64,000 nucleotides of DNA, taken from Thermohalobaculum sp039028795. GTDB taxonomy: Bacteria > Pseudomonadota > Alphaproteobacteria > Rhodobacterales > Rhodobacteraceae. Made by a program: the position numbers and the translations under genes. The notes under the pieces are model-generated. The model was given only the letters and a program-made list of their open reading frames with translations, did not search any database and had not been told where the DNA came from. Position 1 is the first letter of the stretch. Every line of letters begins with the position of its first letter. This document shows, piece by piece, positions 35,731 through 45,173 of the stretch. Location of the stretch: contig JBCCHJ010000010.1 of the NCBI GenBank assembly GCA_039028795.1, positions 50,475 to 114,474 on the forward strand. The letters are read 5' to 3'.

Positions 35731-36063
35731 GATGTCCCTCTTTTAAGTTGCACACATGTGTTTGCGTTATGACACGTTACCTTCAGGCAAAATGCCGCCC
35801 GGGCGGATCCTGCCCAAGCCCGACTGTTTTTTCCGAAAGGTCCTGAGTGGTCAATGATATGTGATATTTTGTTGTCTATCCGCGAGAGGGCGGTGCATTT
35901 TCGCAACAATTGTGCCGCAATTCCCCTTGTTCGCTGGTAACTCAAGGAAATATTCTGCCGCTAAACGTGGCTTTCTTGAGGCATTTGGCTGTGATACATC
36001 ATCGTCAAAGGCCGGACTTGAAACATTTGAGACGGTCGATATCAGGAAAAGAAGGGTGTTCGG
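35731..36063. promoter_or_regulatory. Divergent intergenic region between porin and DUF3576 gene
   Basis: 333 bases with no gene found. Two perfect palindromes stand out: ACACATGTGT at 35752-35761 in the porin leader and CCGCCCGGGCGG at 35795-35806. The region is AT-richer in its middle (35850-35900) than the flanks. It must contain the porin promoter (minus strand) and that of the lipoprotein gene (plus strand), but I could not place -35 and -10 elements with confidence. Confidence 0.4.
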
Positions 36064-36645
36064 ATGCGAGTACGGAACAAGCCATTGACCTCTGTTTTGC
36101 TGCGGGGAGCGGGTCTTGCCGTCTTGGCTTTGATGGTCGGCGCATGTGACGGGAACTATTCGGCGAAGAAAGATACCAGCGGGCCGTCAGGGCCTTCGCG
36201 GAACCCGAACCAGGAGACGCAAGGCCCGGGTGTTTTCGGTCAAGAGGTGACGGTCGGCAGGATCCTGGACGGAACAATCATCAGTCAGTCCACAGAAGAG
36301 GGCGGGTCCTTACCTGTCAACCGGTTCCTGTGGCAGGCGTCTTTGCAGACGCTGGATTTCATGCCGCTGGCCTCGACCGATCCATTCACTGGTGTGATCG
36401 CGACCGACTGGTCGACCCCGCCCGGGACAGCAGGCGAGCGCGTCAAGGTGACCGTCTATGTGACCAACCCTCAACTTGCTGCTTCAGCCCTTAAAGTCGC
36501 CGTATTCCGCGAGGTGCGCAGCGAAGAAGGCGTTTGGACGCCGGCAACAGTCAACCCCGACACTCCACGGCAGCTGGAAGACGCCATTCTGACGCGGGCA
36601 CGTCAGATCAAGATCGCCGATTTAGAGGCGAAGTCGACAGGTTAA
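36064..36645 (+). CDS. DUF3576 lipoprotein
   Basis: 193 residues with an N-terminal signal and a lipobox-like end (LALMVGAC, Cys as lipid anchor), then a disordered Ser/Pro stretch and the DUF3576 domain (VNRFLWQASLQTLDFMPLASTDPFTGVIATDWSTPPG and QLEDAILTRARQIKIADL). Predicted outer-membrane-associated in the periplasm; function unknown. A strong terminator follows. Confidence 0.93.
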   Translation: MRVRNKPLTSVLLRGAGLAVLALMVGACDGNYSAKKDTSGPSGPSRNPNQETQGPGVFGQEVTVGRILDGTIISQSTEEGGSLPVNRFLWQASLQTLDFMPLASTDPFTGVIATDWSTPPGTAGERVKVTVYVTNPQLAASALKVAVFREVRSEEGVWTPATVNPDTPRQLEDAILTRARQIKIADLEAKSTG

Positions 36646-36673
36646 ACCCCGGGGACCCGCGATTGAATTGTTG

Positions 36674-36707
36674 CCGCGCCCGGATTATCACGGGCGCGGT
36701 TTTCTTT
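36674..36707 (+). terminator. Rho-independent terminator
   Basis: Stem CCGCGCCCG (36674-36682) with CGGGCGCGG (36691-36699), loop GATTATCA, then TTTTCTTTT. It lies 29 bases after the DUF3576 stop and insulates it from leuS. Confidence 0.85.
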
Positions 36708-36855
36708 TGCCCTGCCTGGCGGTTTTCATGCGGCCTTTGTTAATGGCACGAAGACCGGGAAATGTACCAAACGCGTCTAATGCGCTTTTCTGAAATCCTG
36801 TCCAACGGATTTTGTACTGAAAGCCCCTTAGGCCAGAAGATCACGGAGGTCGGGC

Positions 36856-39438
36856 ATGTCCCGATATAACGCACGCGACGTAGAGCCAAAGTGGCAAAAA
36901 GCCTGGGATGATGCCCAGTCCTTCCGGGCGGAAAGCGACCCATCGCGGCCAAAGTATTATGTTCTTGAAATGTTTCCTTACCCATCCGGGCGCATTCACA
37001 TGGGGCATGTCAGAAACTATGCGATGGGCGATGTCGTCGCCCGGTACAAAAGAGCCCGTGGTTTCAATGTCTTACATCCCATGGGCTGGGACGCCTTCGG
37101 CCTGGCCGCAGAGAATGCAGCGATGGATCGTGGAGTCCACCCAAAGGACTGGACCTACGCAAATATCGCGGCGATGCGCGAACAGCTGAAGTCAATGGGT
37201 CTGAGCCTTGACTGGTCGCGCGAGCTGGCAACCTGTGATCCGGAGTACTCCGGTCATCAGCAAGCGATGTTTCTGGACATGCTGGAAGCTGGATTTATCG
37301 ACCGCAGATCGTCCTTGGTAAACTGGGATCCCGTCGACAACACGGTTTTGGCCAATGAACAGGTGATCGACGGCAAAGGCTGGCGGTCAGGGGTGTCTGT
37401 CGAACGGCGCGAACTAGTGCAATGGGTCTTTCGCATCTCGGATATGGCCGATGAATTGCTGGAGGCGATCGACGGCTTGAAGGCTTGGCCTGAGAAGGTG
37501 CGTCTGATGCAGGCGAACTGGATTGGGAAATCGCGTGGCATTGAGATTCCGTTCGTCATGGCAGAGCCGATAGCGGGTAATGAAGCGATCAACTGCTATT
37601 CAACCCGGCCCGACACGTTGCGTGGAGCATCGTTCCTGGCGATCTCGCCAGATCACCCCGTGTCGAAGGCTCTGGAAGCCGACAGAACCGATATTGCCGC
37701 CTTTACGGCGGAATGCCGGATGATGGCAACGACGGAAGAAGCCTTGGAGAAAGCCGAAAAGAAGGGCCTGGATACGGGTCTTACAGTGCAGCACCCGGTT
37801 TATCCAGATCGGTCTTTACCGGTCTGGATCGGCAACTTCGTCCTCATGGATTACGGAACTGGTGCTGTGTTCGGCTGTCCAGCGCACGACCAGCGCGATC
37901 TGGACTTTGCCCGGAAGTATGATCTGCCGGTGCAAAGCGCCTTCTTCATGCCCGGCGACCAAACTGAGATTGGAACGGAGGCCCTGGTTCCACAGAAGTC
38001 GGAAACGGTGGAATACATCGACCATTTTGCAGGTGCGGGTGCCGTCAGCAGTCAGGAAGGTATAGATCTGACGATTGCGTGGATGGAAGAGCGTGGCCTG
38101 GGCAAGGCCCAGGTGAAGTTCCGCCTGCGCGATTGGGGCCTTTCCCGTCAGCGCTATTGGGGCTGTCCGATCCCGATCATCCATTGTCAAAGCTGCGGGG
38201 TGGTGCCGGTACCTAAAGAAGATCTGCCAGTGAAGCTTCCGGACGACGTGACCTTCGATATGCCGGGCAATCCGCTGGATCGCCATGATGCCTGGCGACA
38301 GGTGCCGTGCCCGAAGTGCGGTGAAGCTGCGCGCCGTGAGACGGACACTATGGACACCTTCGTCGACAGTTCCTGGTACTTCACCCGGTTCACAGCACCC
38401 CATGCTGATACGCCAACGGTGCCCGAAGATGTCGGCTACTGGATGAATGTCGATCAGTACATTGGAGGTGTCGAGCACGCGATCCTGCACCTCTTGTATT
38501 CACGGTTTTACTGTAGGGCCATGGCACGGACCGGACATCTGCCCGAAAGCGCGGGTGAACCTTTTGATGCCCTGTTCACCCAAGGCATGGTTTGCCACGA
38601 AACCTATGCGCGGGAAGGCATGCCGGAGCCGGCGTGCTGGACCGCACCAGACGAGATCGAAAGAACCGACCACGGCCTGCGCCATCGGGAAAGCGGCGAC
38701 AATATTATCGTGGGCCCATCGACAAAAATGTCGAAATCCAAAAAGAACGTCGTTGATCCCGAGCACATCATCGAGCAATACGGCGCTGATACAGCGCGGT
38801 GGTTCATGCTCTCGGACAGCCCGCCTGAGCGCGATGTCGAATGGACCACGGCGGGGGTTGAAGGCGCTTGGCGCTATCTGCAGCGCATTTGGCGAACTGT
38901 TGATGAGCTGGAATTGGGGGATGGGACAGCACCTTCCGAGATCGGCCCGGACGCCATAGCGTTGCGCCGCGTGACCCATGCCACAATTCTGGGCGTGACC
39001 GAGGGCGTCGAGACCTTCGGCTTCAACAAGGCGGTGGCGAAGCTTTATGAACTTGGCAACGCTTTAGGCAAGGCCAAGGGCGATGGTGCCGACATGGTCT
39101 ACGCCCGAACCGAGGCTGTTGGCGTTTTGGCACAATTGCTAGCACCGATGGTACCGCATTTTGCAGAAGAGCTGTGGCAACGCCTGGGCCATCAGACAAT
39201 GCTGGTGGACACACCATGGCCCGAGGCGGATCAGTCTTTGCTGGATGTCGACCAGGTGACGATGCCTGTTCAGGTCAACGGAAAGAAACGGGCGGAAATC
39301 GAGATTGCCAAAGACGCCGATAAAACGCAGGTTGAAGAGGCTGCACTGAACGATCCGGCAATCGCGAAACTGCTGGACGGTCGAGCCCCGAAGAAGGTGA
39401 TTGTTGTGCCTGGACGGATTGTGAATGTCGTTATCTGA
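36856..39438 (+). CDS. leuS: Leucyl-tRNA synthetase
   Basis: Class I synthetase, 860 residues. HIGH motif as PYPSGRIHMGH at 41-51, KMSKS at 624-628 (TKMSKSKKN), the editing domain in the middle (TRPDTLRGASFLAISPDHP), zinc-finger cysteines (HCQSCGVVP, CPKCGEAARRE) and the anticodon-binding and C-terminal regions ending GRIVNVVI. It overlaps lptE by 14 bases and starts the leuS-lptE-holA unit. Confidence 0.98.
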   Translation: MSRYNARDVEPKWQKAWDDAQSFRAESDPSRPKYYVLEMFPYPSGRIHMGHVRNYAMGDVVARYKRARGFNVLHPMGWDAFGLAAENAAMDRGVHPKDWTYANIAAMREQLKSMGLSLDWSRELATCDPEYSGHQQAMFLDMLEAGFIDRRSSLVNWDPVDNTVLANEQVIDGKGWRSGVSVERRELVQWVFRISDMADELLEAIDGLKAWPEKVRLMQANWIGKSRGIEIPFVMAEPIAGNEAINCYSTRPDTLRGASFLAISPDHPVSKALEADRTDIAAFTAECRMMATTEEALEKAEKKGLDTGLTVQHPVYPDRSLPVWIGNFVLMDYGTGAVFGCPAHDQRDLDFARKYDLPVQSAFFMPGDQTEIGTEALVPQKSETVEYIDHFAGAGAVSSQEGIDLTIAWMEERGLGKAQVKFRLRDWGLSRQRYWGCPIPIIHCQSCGVVPVPKEDLPVKLPDDVTFDMPGNPLDRHDAWRQVPCPKCGEAARRETDTMDTFVDSSWYFTRFTAPHADTPTVPEDVGYWMNVDQYIGGVEHAILHLLYSRFYCRAMARTGHLPESAGEPFDALFTQGMVCHETYAREGMPEPACWTAPDEIERTDHGLRHRESGDNIIVGPSTKMSKSKKNVVDPEHIIEQYGADTARWFMLSDSPPERDVEWTTAGVEGAWRYLQRIWRTVDELELGDGTAPSEIGPDAIALRRVTHATILGVTEGVETFGFNKAVAKLYELGNALGKAKGDGADMVYARTEAVGVLAQLLAPMVPHFAEELWQRLGHQTMLVDTPWPEADQSLLDVDQVTMPVQVNGKKRAEIEIAKDADKTQVEEAALNDPAIAKLLDGRAPKKVIVVPGRIVNVVI

Positions 39439-39922
39439 TCGCAGAACTGTGCTGGCGTGCATGGGAGCCAGTGCAATAGGTCTTTCCGGGTGTTTACGGC
39501 CGATGCTGGCCAGAGATGGCACTGCCAAGGCGTTGCGCCATCGGATTGCTTTGCCGCCAATCGATGACCGGTTTGACTATTTCCTATCGAAAGCTTTGGC
39601 TGATCGGCTGGGTGCACCGGAAAATCCCGACTATCGCCTGAACGTCAAAACCACAATGGCAACACAAGGCCTTGCGATTGCCCAGGACAACTCCATCACA
39701 CGCGTCACGCTGTTGGTAAATGCCAAATGGTCTCTTTGGCGGGCCGGCGTCGGCGCCCCGGTGATGACGGACTCTGTGGATGTTCAGTCCGGCTATAGCG
39801 CGACGACGTCCCTATATGCCACGCGCCAGGTGCGCCTGGACATTGAACGCCGCCTGGCACGGGAGATCGGCGAGCGCATTTCCAGGAAAATCCTGGCGCA
39901 ATCAGGACAGTTGGGCGCGTGA
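39425..39922 (+). CDS. lptE: LPS assembly lipoprotein LptE
   Basis: Plugs the LptD barrel in the outer membrane for LPS export. 165 residues, with a lipobox-like GLSGC near residue 19-23 after an N-terminal signal. The rest is the poorly conserved LptE fold (DDRFDYFLSKALADRLG and RQVRLDIERRLAREIGERISRKILA). It starts inside the end of leuS and overlaps holA by four bases, the usual alphaproteobacterial order leuS-lptE-holA. Confidence 0.9.
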   Translation: MSLSDRRTVLACMGASAIGLSGCLRPMLARDGTAKALRHRIALPPIDDRFDYFLSKALADRLGAPENPDYRLNVKTTMATQGLAIAQDNSITRVTLLVNAKWSLWRAGVGAPVMTDSVDVQSGYSATTSLYATRQVRLDIERRLAREIGERISRKILAQSGQLGA

Positions 39923-40941
39923 AGCTAACAGGCCGCGACGCTGTCCGTTTTTGCCAGAAACCTGATTTATCGTTGATCGGACTTCTGCTGTTTGGCAGCG
40001 ATTCCGGTCTGATTGCCGCAAAACAACGTGAAGTGATCGCCGCGGTTATGGACGGCGAGATGGACGATCTGCGGCTGACAGATTTGAATGCTGCAGACGC
40101 AAGAAAGGATGCAGCCCTTATTGATGAAGCGCTGAGAGCCCGTGGCTTCTTCCCAGGACGCAGGGTCGTGACGATCTTGGGTGGAACTGATGGTTTGGCC
40201 AAACCTCTGAACCAGGTTCTTGAAGGGGTTACGGCGGACGACGCCCTTCTGATAGTCACTGCGGATGCCTTGCCAGCCAGATCGGGGTTGAGAAAGCTCT
40301 TTGAAAGCCGGGCTGACCTGGCGTCGCTCCAATTTTTCGATGATGGCCTGACGCCGGAGGATCTGAGATCGGCGCTGGCTTCGGCTGGATTGACCACGGG
40401 CGTAACGCAGAACGCATTGGATGTGCTGACCGAGATCACCCGTGACATGGATCATGGCAGCAGCCTGCAATTGATCGAGACTCTGGCGACCTATGGAATG
40501 GGAAGTACTGCACCGCTAGACGTCGCTGCAGTTCGTTCGATCGCGCCGATGGGGTCGGATACCGACATAGATCGATTTGTCGAGGCAGTTGCGGGTGGCC
40601 GGCCGGAGCAGATTGGTCCCCTTCTGCGGCGCCTGATGACGTCGGGCATCCAACCCGTCGCCTTAGTCCTGGCCCTGCAACGGCACTTCCGACTATTGAT
40701 GCGGGTGATATCGGATCAGAACGGCATCGATTCAGCGCTTGGATCGGTTCGACCACCGCTTTGGGGCGCACGCCGTCATGCCTTGGCCGCACAGGCCCGG
40801 CGCTGGCCTTTGGCGCAGGTGGAAGCTGCGGCGAGGATGCTGTTCGAGACCGATGGACGCCTTCGGTCATCCGGACAGGTTCCGGATAGAGAACTGGTCG
40901 AACGCTGTGGTCTGAGACTGGCAATGATGGCAGGGAGGTGA
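39919..40941 (+). CDS. holA: DNA polymerase III delta subunit
   Basis: Clamp-loader delta subunit that opens the beta ring. 340 residues beginning MKLTGRDAVRFCQKPD with the helix LIGLLLFGSDSGLIAAK, a Rossmann-like core, and the C-terminal collar domain (PLLRRLMTSGIQPVALVLALQRHFRLL). GTG at 39919 overlaps the lptE stop (GTGA). Confidence 0.93.
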   Translation: MKLTGRDAVRFCQKPDLSLIGLLLFGSDSGLIAAKQREVIAAVMDGEMDDLRLTDLNAADARKDAALIDEALRARGFFPGRRVVTILGGTDGLAKPLNQVLEGVTADDALLIVTADALPARSGLRKLFESRADLASLQFFDDGLTPEDLRSALASAGLTTGVTQNALDVLTEITRDMDHGSSLQLIETLATYGMGSTAPLDVAAVRSIAPMGSDTDIDRFVEAVAGGRPEQIGPLLRRLMTSGIQPVALVLALQRHFRLLMRVISDQNGIDSALGSVRPPLWGARRHALAAQARRWPLAQVEAAARMLFETDGRLRSSGQVPDRELVERCGLRLAMMAGR

Positions 40942-40959
40942 TCTCGTGCCGTTCGCCGC

Positions 40960-41850
40960 TCACTCGGTCAACTTCTGGCAGAGCCGATCAAGGTCATCCA
41001 GGGTTTTGTAGCGGATCCGCAACTCGCCACCGCCATGGGGCAATTGATGTTCGATTGTCACGCGCATTCCGATTGCGGCGGATAAATCACCTTCCAGCAG
41101 TTTGGTATCGGCATCCTTTTCGGTCGCAGGCGCGCCTTTCGTCACTTTCTTGGCTTCGGGGGCTTGGCGCGCCAGCGCTTCAACCTGACGAACCGATAGT
41201 CCTTTTAGAACGGCCTGTTCAGCCAGCCCCACCGGATCAGGTGCTGTGATCAGCGCCCTGGCATGACCGGGAGAGAGCTTCCCAGTTCGCATCATGGTGA
41301 GAACATGCTCTGGGAGTGCGAGCAGCCGCATCATATTCGCAAGATGGCTGCGGCTTTTGCCGATCACATTCGAAAGCGCTTCCTGTGTATATCCAAAGCT
41401 TTCAATGAGCTGCGCGTAACCCTGGGCTTCTTCCACCGGATCGAGATCAACGCGCTGAATGTTTTCGACGATGCCCAATTCCAGAACTTCGCGATCGTCA
41501 AGGTCGCGGATAATCGCCGGGAGCACGTGGATCCCCGCCAGTTGTGCCGCGCGCCACCGTCGTTCACCAGCGACGATCTGGTACGTTCCTTTGGCCGTTG
41601 GGTTAGGTCGGATAACAACGGGCTGGATGACCCCATGTTCGCGGATCGACGCGGCCAGTTCTTTCAGATCCTTGTCATTGAAGCTTTTGCGCGGCTGCTC
41701 AGGATTGGCATGGATCAGATCGATCGCGATCTCTGGCGCGGCGTCTCTTGCCGGGGCCGCGGGCGGTGCAACCGCCTCGGCGACGGATTGATCGCCCAGC
41801 AGTGCGGATAGCCCTCGGCCTAAGGCTTTTCGGTCGCTTTTCTTTGCCAT
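40960..41850 (-). CDS. parB: Chromosome partitioning protein ParB
   Basis: Centromere-binding protein of 296 residues. The start is ALGRGLSALLG, the ParB/Srx CTP-binding motif is in GERRWRAAQLAG, and the HTH domain includes YTQEALSNVIGKSRSHLANMMRLLALP; the C-terminal dimer domain is last. It loads on parS and slides as a CTP clamp. ParA follows upstream at 41862, and two parS sites lie within 4.3 kb (43250 and 45155). Confidence 0.97.
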   Translation of the reverse strand: MAKKSDRKALGRGLSALLGDQSVAEAVAPPAAPARDAAPEIAIDLIHANPEQPRKSFNDKDLKELAASIREHGVIQPVVIRPNPTAKGTYQIVAGERRWRAAQLAGIHVLPAIIRDLDDREVLELGIVENIQRVDLDPVEEAQGYAQLIESFGYTQEALSNVIGKSRSHLANMMRLLALPEHVLTMMRTGKLSPGHARALITAPDPVGLAEQAVLKGLSVRQVEALARQAPEAKKVTKGAPATEKDADTKLLEGDLSAAIGMRVTIEHQLPHGGGELRIRYKTLDDLDRLCQKLTE

Positions 41851-41861
41851 TGCTTCTTCCT

Positions 41862-42680
41862 TCAGGCCGCCAGGGTTTCGCTGTCCCGGCTGAGCAATTC
41901 CTTCGTCAGCGCCTTATAGGCCAAACTGCCGGCGCAATCAGCATCGTAGGCCATCACGGGCAAACCAAAACTGGGAGCTTCTGAAAGCCGGACATTCCGC
42001 GGGATCAGTGTAGAAAACACGATGTCGCCTAGGTTTTCCCGGACGTCGTCCGCCACCTGTGACGAGAGACGGTTTCGCTGATCATACATAGTCAAAATTA
42101 TCCCGCTGATACGTAGACCGGGATTTAATGCACCCTGAACCCGCTGCACCGTGCCGATCAGCTGCGTCAGGCCCTCAAGCGCAAAGAACTCGCATTGGAG
42201 CGGGACCAATATCCCATCTGCCGCCGCCATGGCATTGATCGTCAGCAGATTAAGAGATGGCGGGCAATCGATCAGGATATAATCAAATCTGCTGGTCATC
42301 TGACCTGCTGGATCGTCGATCAGCGTTTTCAGCTTTCTGGCCCTCTGTGGGTCATCGACAAGTTCGACATCAATCCCGGAAAGATCGACCGAGGCAGGTG
42401 CGATCGATAGGCCTTCAATAGTTGTCGGTGAAAGGACCTGGACCAGTGGGGTGCTACCGCCGAGCGCATCATAGGTGGTTTGCAGGCGATCTTCGGTCCG
42501 AAAACCCAGGCCTGTTGATGCGTTACCTTGGGGGTCGAGATCAATGATGACGCACTTCTTTCCAGCCTGAGCCAGTCCTGTTCCTAAGTTAATGGCCGTC
42601 GTTGTTTTTCCGACGCCACCTTTCTGGTTCGCCAAAGCCAGAATTCGGGCGGTGCTTCGCGATTGACCATTCACGCTCAT
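41862..42680 (-). CDS. parA: Chromosome partitioning ATPase ParA
   Basis: 272 residues. The deviant Walker A KGGVGKTT is at 20-27, switch and Walker B regions are FDYILIDCPPSLNLLT, and ALEGLTQLIGTVQR lies further on. It uses an ATP gradient on the nucleoid to move ParB-parS complexes. Separated from parB by 11 bases and overlapping rsmG by four bases, it belongs to the rsmG-parA-parB transcript. Confidence 0.97.
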   Translation of the reverse strand: MSVNGQSRSTARILALANQKGGVGKTTTAINLGTGLAQAGKKCVIIDLDPQGNASTGLGFRTEDRLQTTYDALGGSTPLVQVLSPTTIEGLSIAPASVDLSGIDVELVDDPQRARKLKTLIDDPAGQMTSRFDYILIDCPPSLNLLTINAMAAADGILVPLQCEFFALEGLTQLIGTVQRVQGALNPGLRISGIILTMYDQRNRLSSQVADDVRENLGDIVFSTLIPRNVRLSEAPSFGLPVMAYDADCAGSLAYKALTKELLSRDSETLAA

Positions 42681-43216
42681 CTGCGTCTCTGAAGCCTTGT
42701 GATCTTGAGAATCCTACCCGATGGGTGAGAGAGACTCGGATACGTCTCAACTTGACTATGCCAATCATCCAAAGCCTCGGTCAATTCAGTAGATGCGTGT
42801 TGTCCCTTGAGAAACAGCATGATTGATCCCGGATGGGCAAATTTATCTGAGTAACCGAGCAATTTCGGCATCGGGGCAAGTGCTCGAGCCGAGATGACAT
42901 CGAAGGGCTCGGGTGGCATCGTCTCGATCCTGGTCCGCCGGATGTCAAGATCCAGACTCAAATGACTGGCCGCTTGCCTCAAGAAGATCGTTTTGCGCTC
43001 GTCAGATTCGACCAGCGTAAATCGTAGAGTTGGCGACAGTTCAGCAGAAACGATTGCGCAAATGACACCCGGCAATCCTCCGCCGGTGCCAAGATCGACC
43101 CAGGTCTGCGCATCCAATCCAAGCGTTACAAGCTGTGCACTGTCAACGATGTGCCGTGACCAAACGTCCGCAGTATCTTGCCGACCAACGAGATTTATCC
43201 GTGCATTCCAACGCAA
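42677..43216 (-). CDS. rsmG: 16S rRNA (guanine-527-N7)-methyltransferase RsmG (start uncertain)
   Basis: Methylates G527 of 16S rRNA. The Rossmann fold is visible with DLGTGGGLPGVICAI, and WNARINLVGR near the N-terminus. The annotated start is TTG at 43216. In the same frame, upstream to about 43265, the codons spell the family's usual VSRET motif plus RLKSYQTLLL, which suggests the real start is further up, but no ATG, GTG or TTG precedes VSRET within that reading frame before the mnmG stop. The VSRET codons lie on a parS site, so the site is conserved as both DNA and protein. A start-codon mutation, a non-standard start or a small sequence error could explain it. Confidence 0.88.
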   Translation of the reverse strand: MRWNARINLVGRQDTADVWSRHIVDSAQLVTLGLDAQTWVDLGTGGGLPGVICAIVSAELSPTLRFTLVESDERKTIFLRQAASHLSLDLDIRRTRIETMPPEPFDVISARALAPMPKLLGYSDKFAHPGSIMLFLKGQHASTELTEALDDWHSQVETYPSLSHPSGRILKITRLQRRR

Positions 43217-43249
43217 CAGCAGCGTCTGATAGCTTTTCAGCCGGTCAAT

Positions 43250-43265
43250 TGTTTCACGTGAAACA
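43250..43265. promoter_or_regulatory. parS: parS site inside rsmG N-terminal coding region
   Basis: Perfect 16-base palindrome TGTTTCACGTGAAACA, matching the parS consensus recognised by ParB. It lies between the mnmG and rsmG genes and encodes part of the VSRET motif when read in the rsmG frame. Confidence 0.92.
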
Positions 43266-43287
43266 CTCGGAAGTCCTGCAGGCCAGT

Positions 43288-45171
43288 CTATGATGCTGCC
43301 GCCTTCTGTTCCTGTTTGCGCGCGTGTACAAGCAACAACGCAAGTGCCGCTGGCGTCATGCCCTGAATTCGACCGGCTTGTCCAAGGGTCGTTGGGTGCA
43401 CGGCGCTGAGTTTTTCACTGAGCTCAGAAGAGAGGCCAGGGATGGAACCGTAGTCGATACCCTGGGGGATTAGGTGTGCGTCATCCATGCGCTGGCTATC
43501 AAGAAACGAAGCCTGCCGCGCCATGTATGGTCGATACCTCGCCTCGCACTGGATCTTTTCGAGCGCTTGCATGGGCACGGATGCCAGCTCGGGCCAAATG
43601 CGCATAAGATCGCTAATCTCTACGCTGGAGTTCTCTAGCAATTGATCCGCAGAGCGGCGAACACCGTCTTGCGTGAGCTTTAAGTCATGTGACAAAGCTT
43701 CTGACGGAGTGATTGAAAGCGTTTCGAGCTTCTGCTGAGCCTTTTCGATCTCGTTGAGTGCGTGTTTGAAATGTTCGCGTCGCCGATTGCTTAAACAACC
43801 GACCTCGATGCCCAAGGCAGTGAGCCTTCGATCGGCGTTGTCGATACGCAGGTGGAGGCGGTTTTCTGCCCGGGATGTGAACATTCGATAGGGTTCGGAC
43901 ACACCTTGCGTGACGAGGTCATCGATCAAGACCCCAATGTACGAAGACGTTCGGTCGAAGGTCACAGGACCGCGATCTGCTGAAGCTGAGGCCGCGTTCA
44001 GCCCGGCAACCAAACCCTGCGCTGCAGCTTCTTCATAGCCGGTCGTTCCGTTGATCTGCCCTGCCAGATAAAGACCTGAGACTGCTTTCGTCTCAAGCGT
44101 GGGGCGAAGCGCCCGTGGATCCACATAGTCATATTCTACTGCATAGCCAGGCTGTGCTATTTCCGCGTTTTCAAGACCATTTATGGTTTGAACGTATTGG
44201 TTCTGAACTTCGGCCGGCAGTGAAGTCGATATTCCGTTCGGATAGACCCAATCGCTGTCGATACCTTCGGGTTCAAGAAAAATCTGGTGGGACGTACGGT
44301 CAGAAAATCTGACGATCTTATCCTCGATCGAAGGGCAATACCGTGGGCCCTTCCCCTCGATCGATCCGGAGTACATCGCTGACAGATTGATATTATCCTG
44401 GATGACCTGATGTGTTTCCTGGTTTGTATGAGTGATCCAACATCCGATTTGCGGCGCCACGGGCTCGCGGCTCATCGAGGAAAACATCACGGGATCATCG
44501 TCCCCGGGTTGATGCTCTAGACGGTCAAAATCAATCGTCGATTTTATCAGACGTGGGGGTGTGCCAGTCTTAAGGCGACCAAGTGGTAGGCCGAAATCAT
44601 CGAATCGTTCGGCGAGCTTTGTGACTGCCGAATCTCCAGCGCGCCCGCCTTCCTTAACATCTGTTCCACAGAACAATTTTCCACGAAGGAAGGTTCCCGT
44701 GGTGACGACCACCTGATCAGAGAACAGAGAAAAACTGTCCGCGATCAGAATCCCGGTCACACAGCCAGCCCGGAGAATAAGGTCCTCCGCTTCTGCTTCG
44801 ATGACCGTGAGATTGGGCACGGACGATATTTCTGACTGCATGTGCCACCGGTAGAGGTCCCGGTCACATTGCGCGCGCGGGCCCCGAACCGCTGGCCCCT
44901 TGCGCCGATTTAGCAACCGAAATTGGATTCCGGCCTTGTCAGTAACACGACCCATAACGCCATCCAGCGCGTCGATCTCCACGACCAGATGGCCCTTACC
45001 CAAGCCGCCGATCGCCGGGTTACAAGACATCTCTCCGATCCGGTCATACCGGTGCGTCACCAATGCAACGGACGCACCCATCCGCGCAGCGGCGTGTGCA
45101 GCCTCGCATCCCGCATGGCCACCACCGACAACGATCACGTCAAATCGAGCTGAATGTTCCACGTGAAACAT
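43288..45171 (-). CDS. mnmG: tRNA uridine-5-carboxymethylaminomethyl modification enzyme MnmG
   Basis: FAD enzyme that works with MnmE to modify wobble uridines of tRNA. 627 residues; FAD motif VIVVGGGHAGCEAAHAAARMG is close to the N-terminus, with SCNPAIGGLGKGHLVVEIDALDG, the NAD motif area and the conserved C-terminal helical domain. Begins MFHVEH, encoded by a parS site that overlaps the start codon. Two bases separate it from mnmE. Confidence 0.98.
   Translation of the reverse strand: MFHVEHSARFDVIVVGGGHAGCEAAHAAARMGASVALVTHRYDRIGEMSCNPAIGGLGKGHLVVEIDALDGVMGRVTDKAGIQFRLLNRRKGPAVRGPRAQCDRDLYRWHMQSEISSVPNLTVIEAEAEDLILRAGCVTGILIADSFSLFSDQVVVTTGTFLRGKLFCGTDVKEGGRAGDSAVTKLAERFDDFGLPLGRLKTGTPPRLIKSTIDFDRLEHQPGDDDPVMFSSMSREPVAPQIGCWITHTNQETHQVIQDNINLSAMYSGSIEGKGPRYCPSIEDKIVRFSDRTSHQIFLEPEGIDSDWVYPNGISTSLPAEVQNQYVQTINGLENAEIAQPGYAVEYDYVDPRALRPTLETKAVSGLYLAGQINGTTGYEEAAAQGLVAGLNAASASADRGPVTFDRTSSYIGVLIDDLVTQGVSEPYRMFTSRAENRLHLRIDNADRRLTALGIEVGCLSNRRREHFKHALNEIEKAQQKLETLSITPSEALSHDLKLTQDGVRRSADQLLENSSVEISDLMRIWPELASVPMQALEKIQCEARYRPYMARQASFLDSQRMDDAHLIPQGIDYGSIPGLSSELSEKLSAVHPTTLGQAGRIQGMTPAALALLLVHARKQEQKAAAS
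45155..45170. promoter_or_regulatory. parS: parS site at the mnmG start
   Basis: TGTTCCACGTGAAACA, identical to the classical bacterial parS sequence, with one mispaired position in its dyad. It encodes the MFHVEH start of MnmG. Second parS of the window, 1.9 kb from the first. Confidence 0.93.
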
Positions 45172-45173
45172 CC

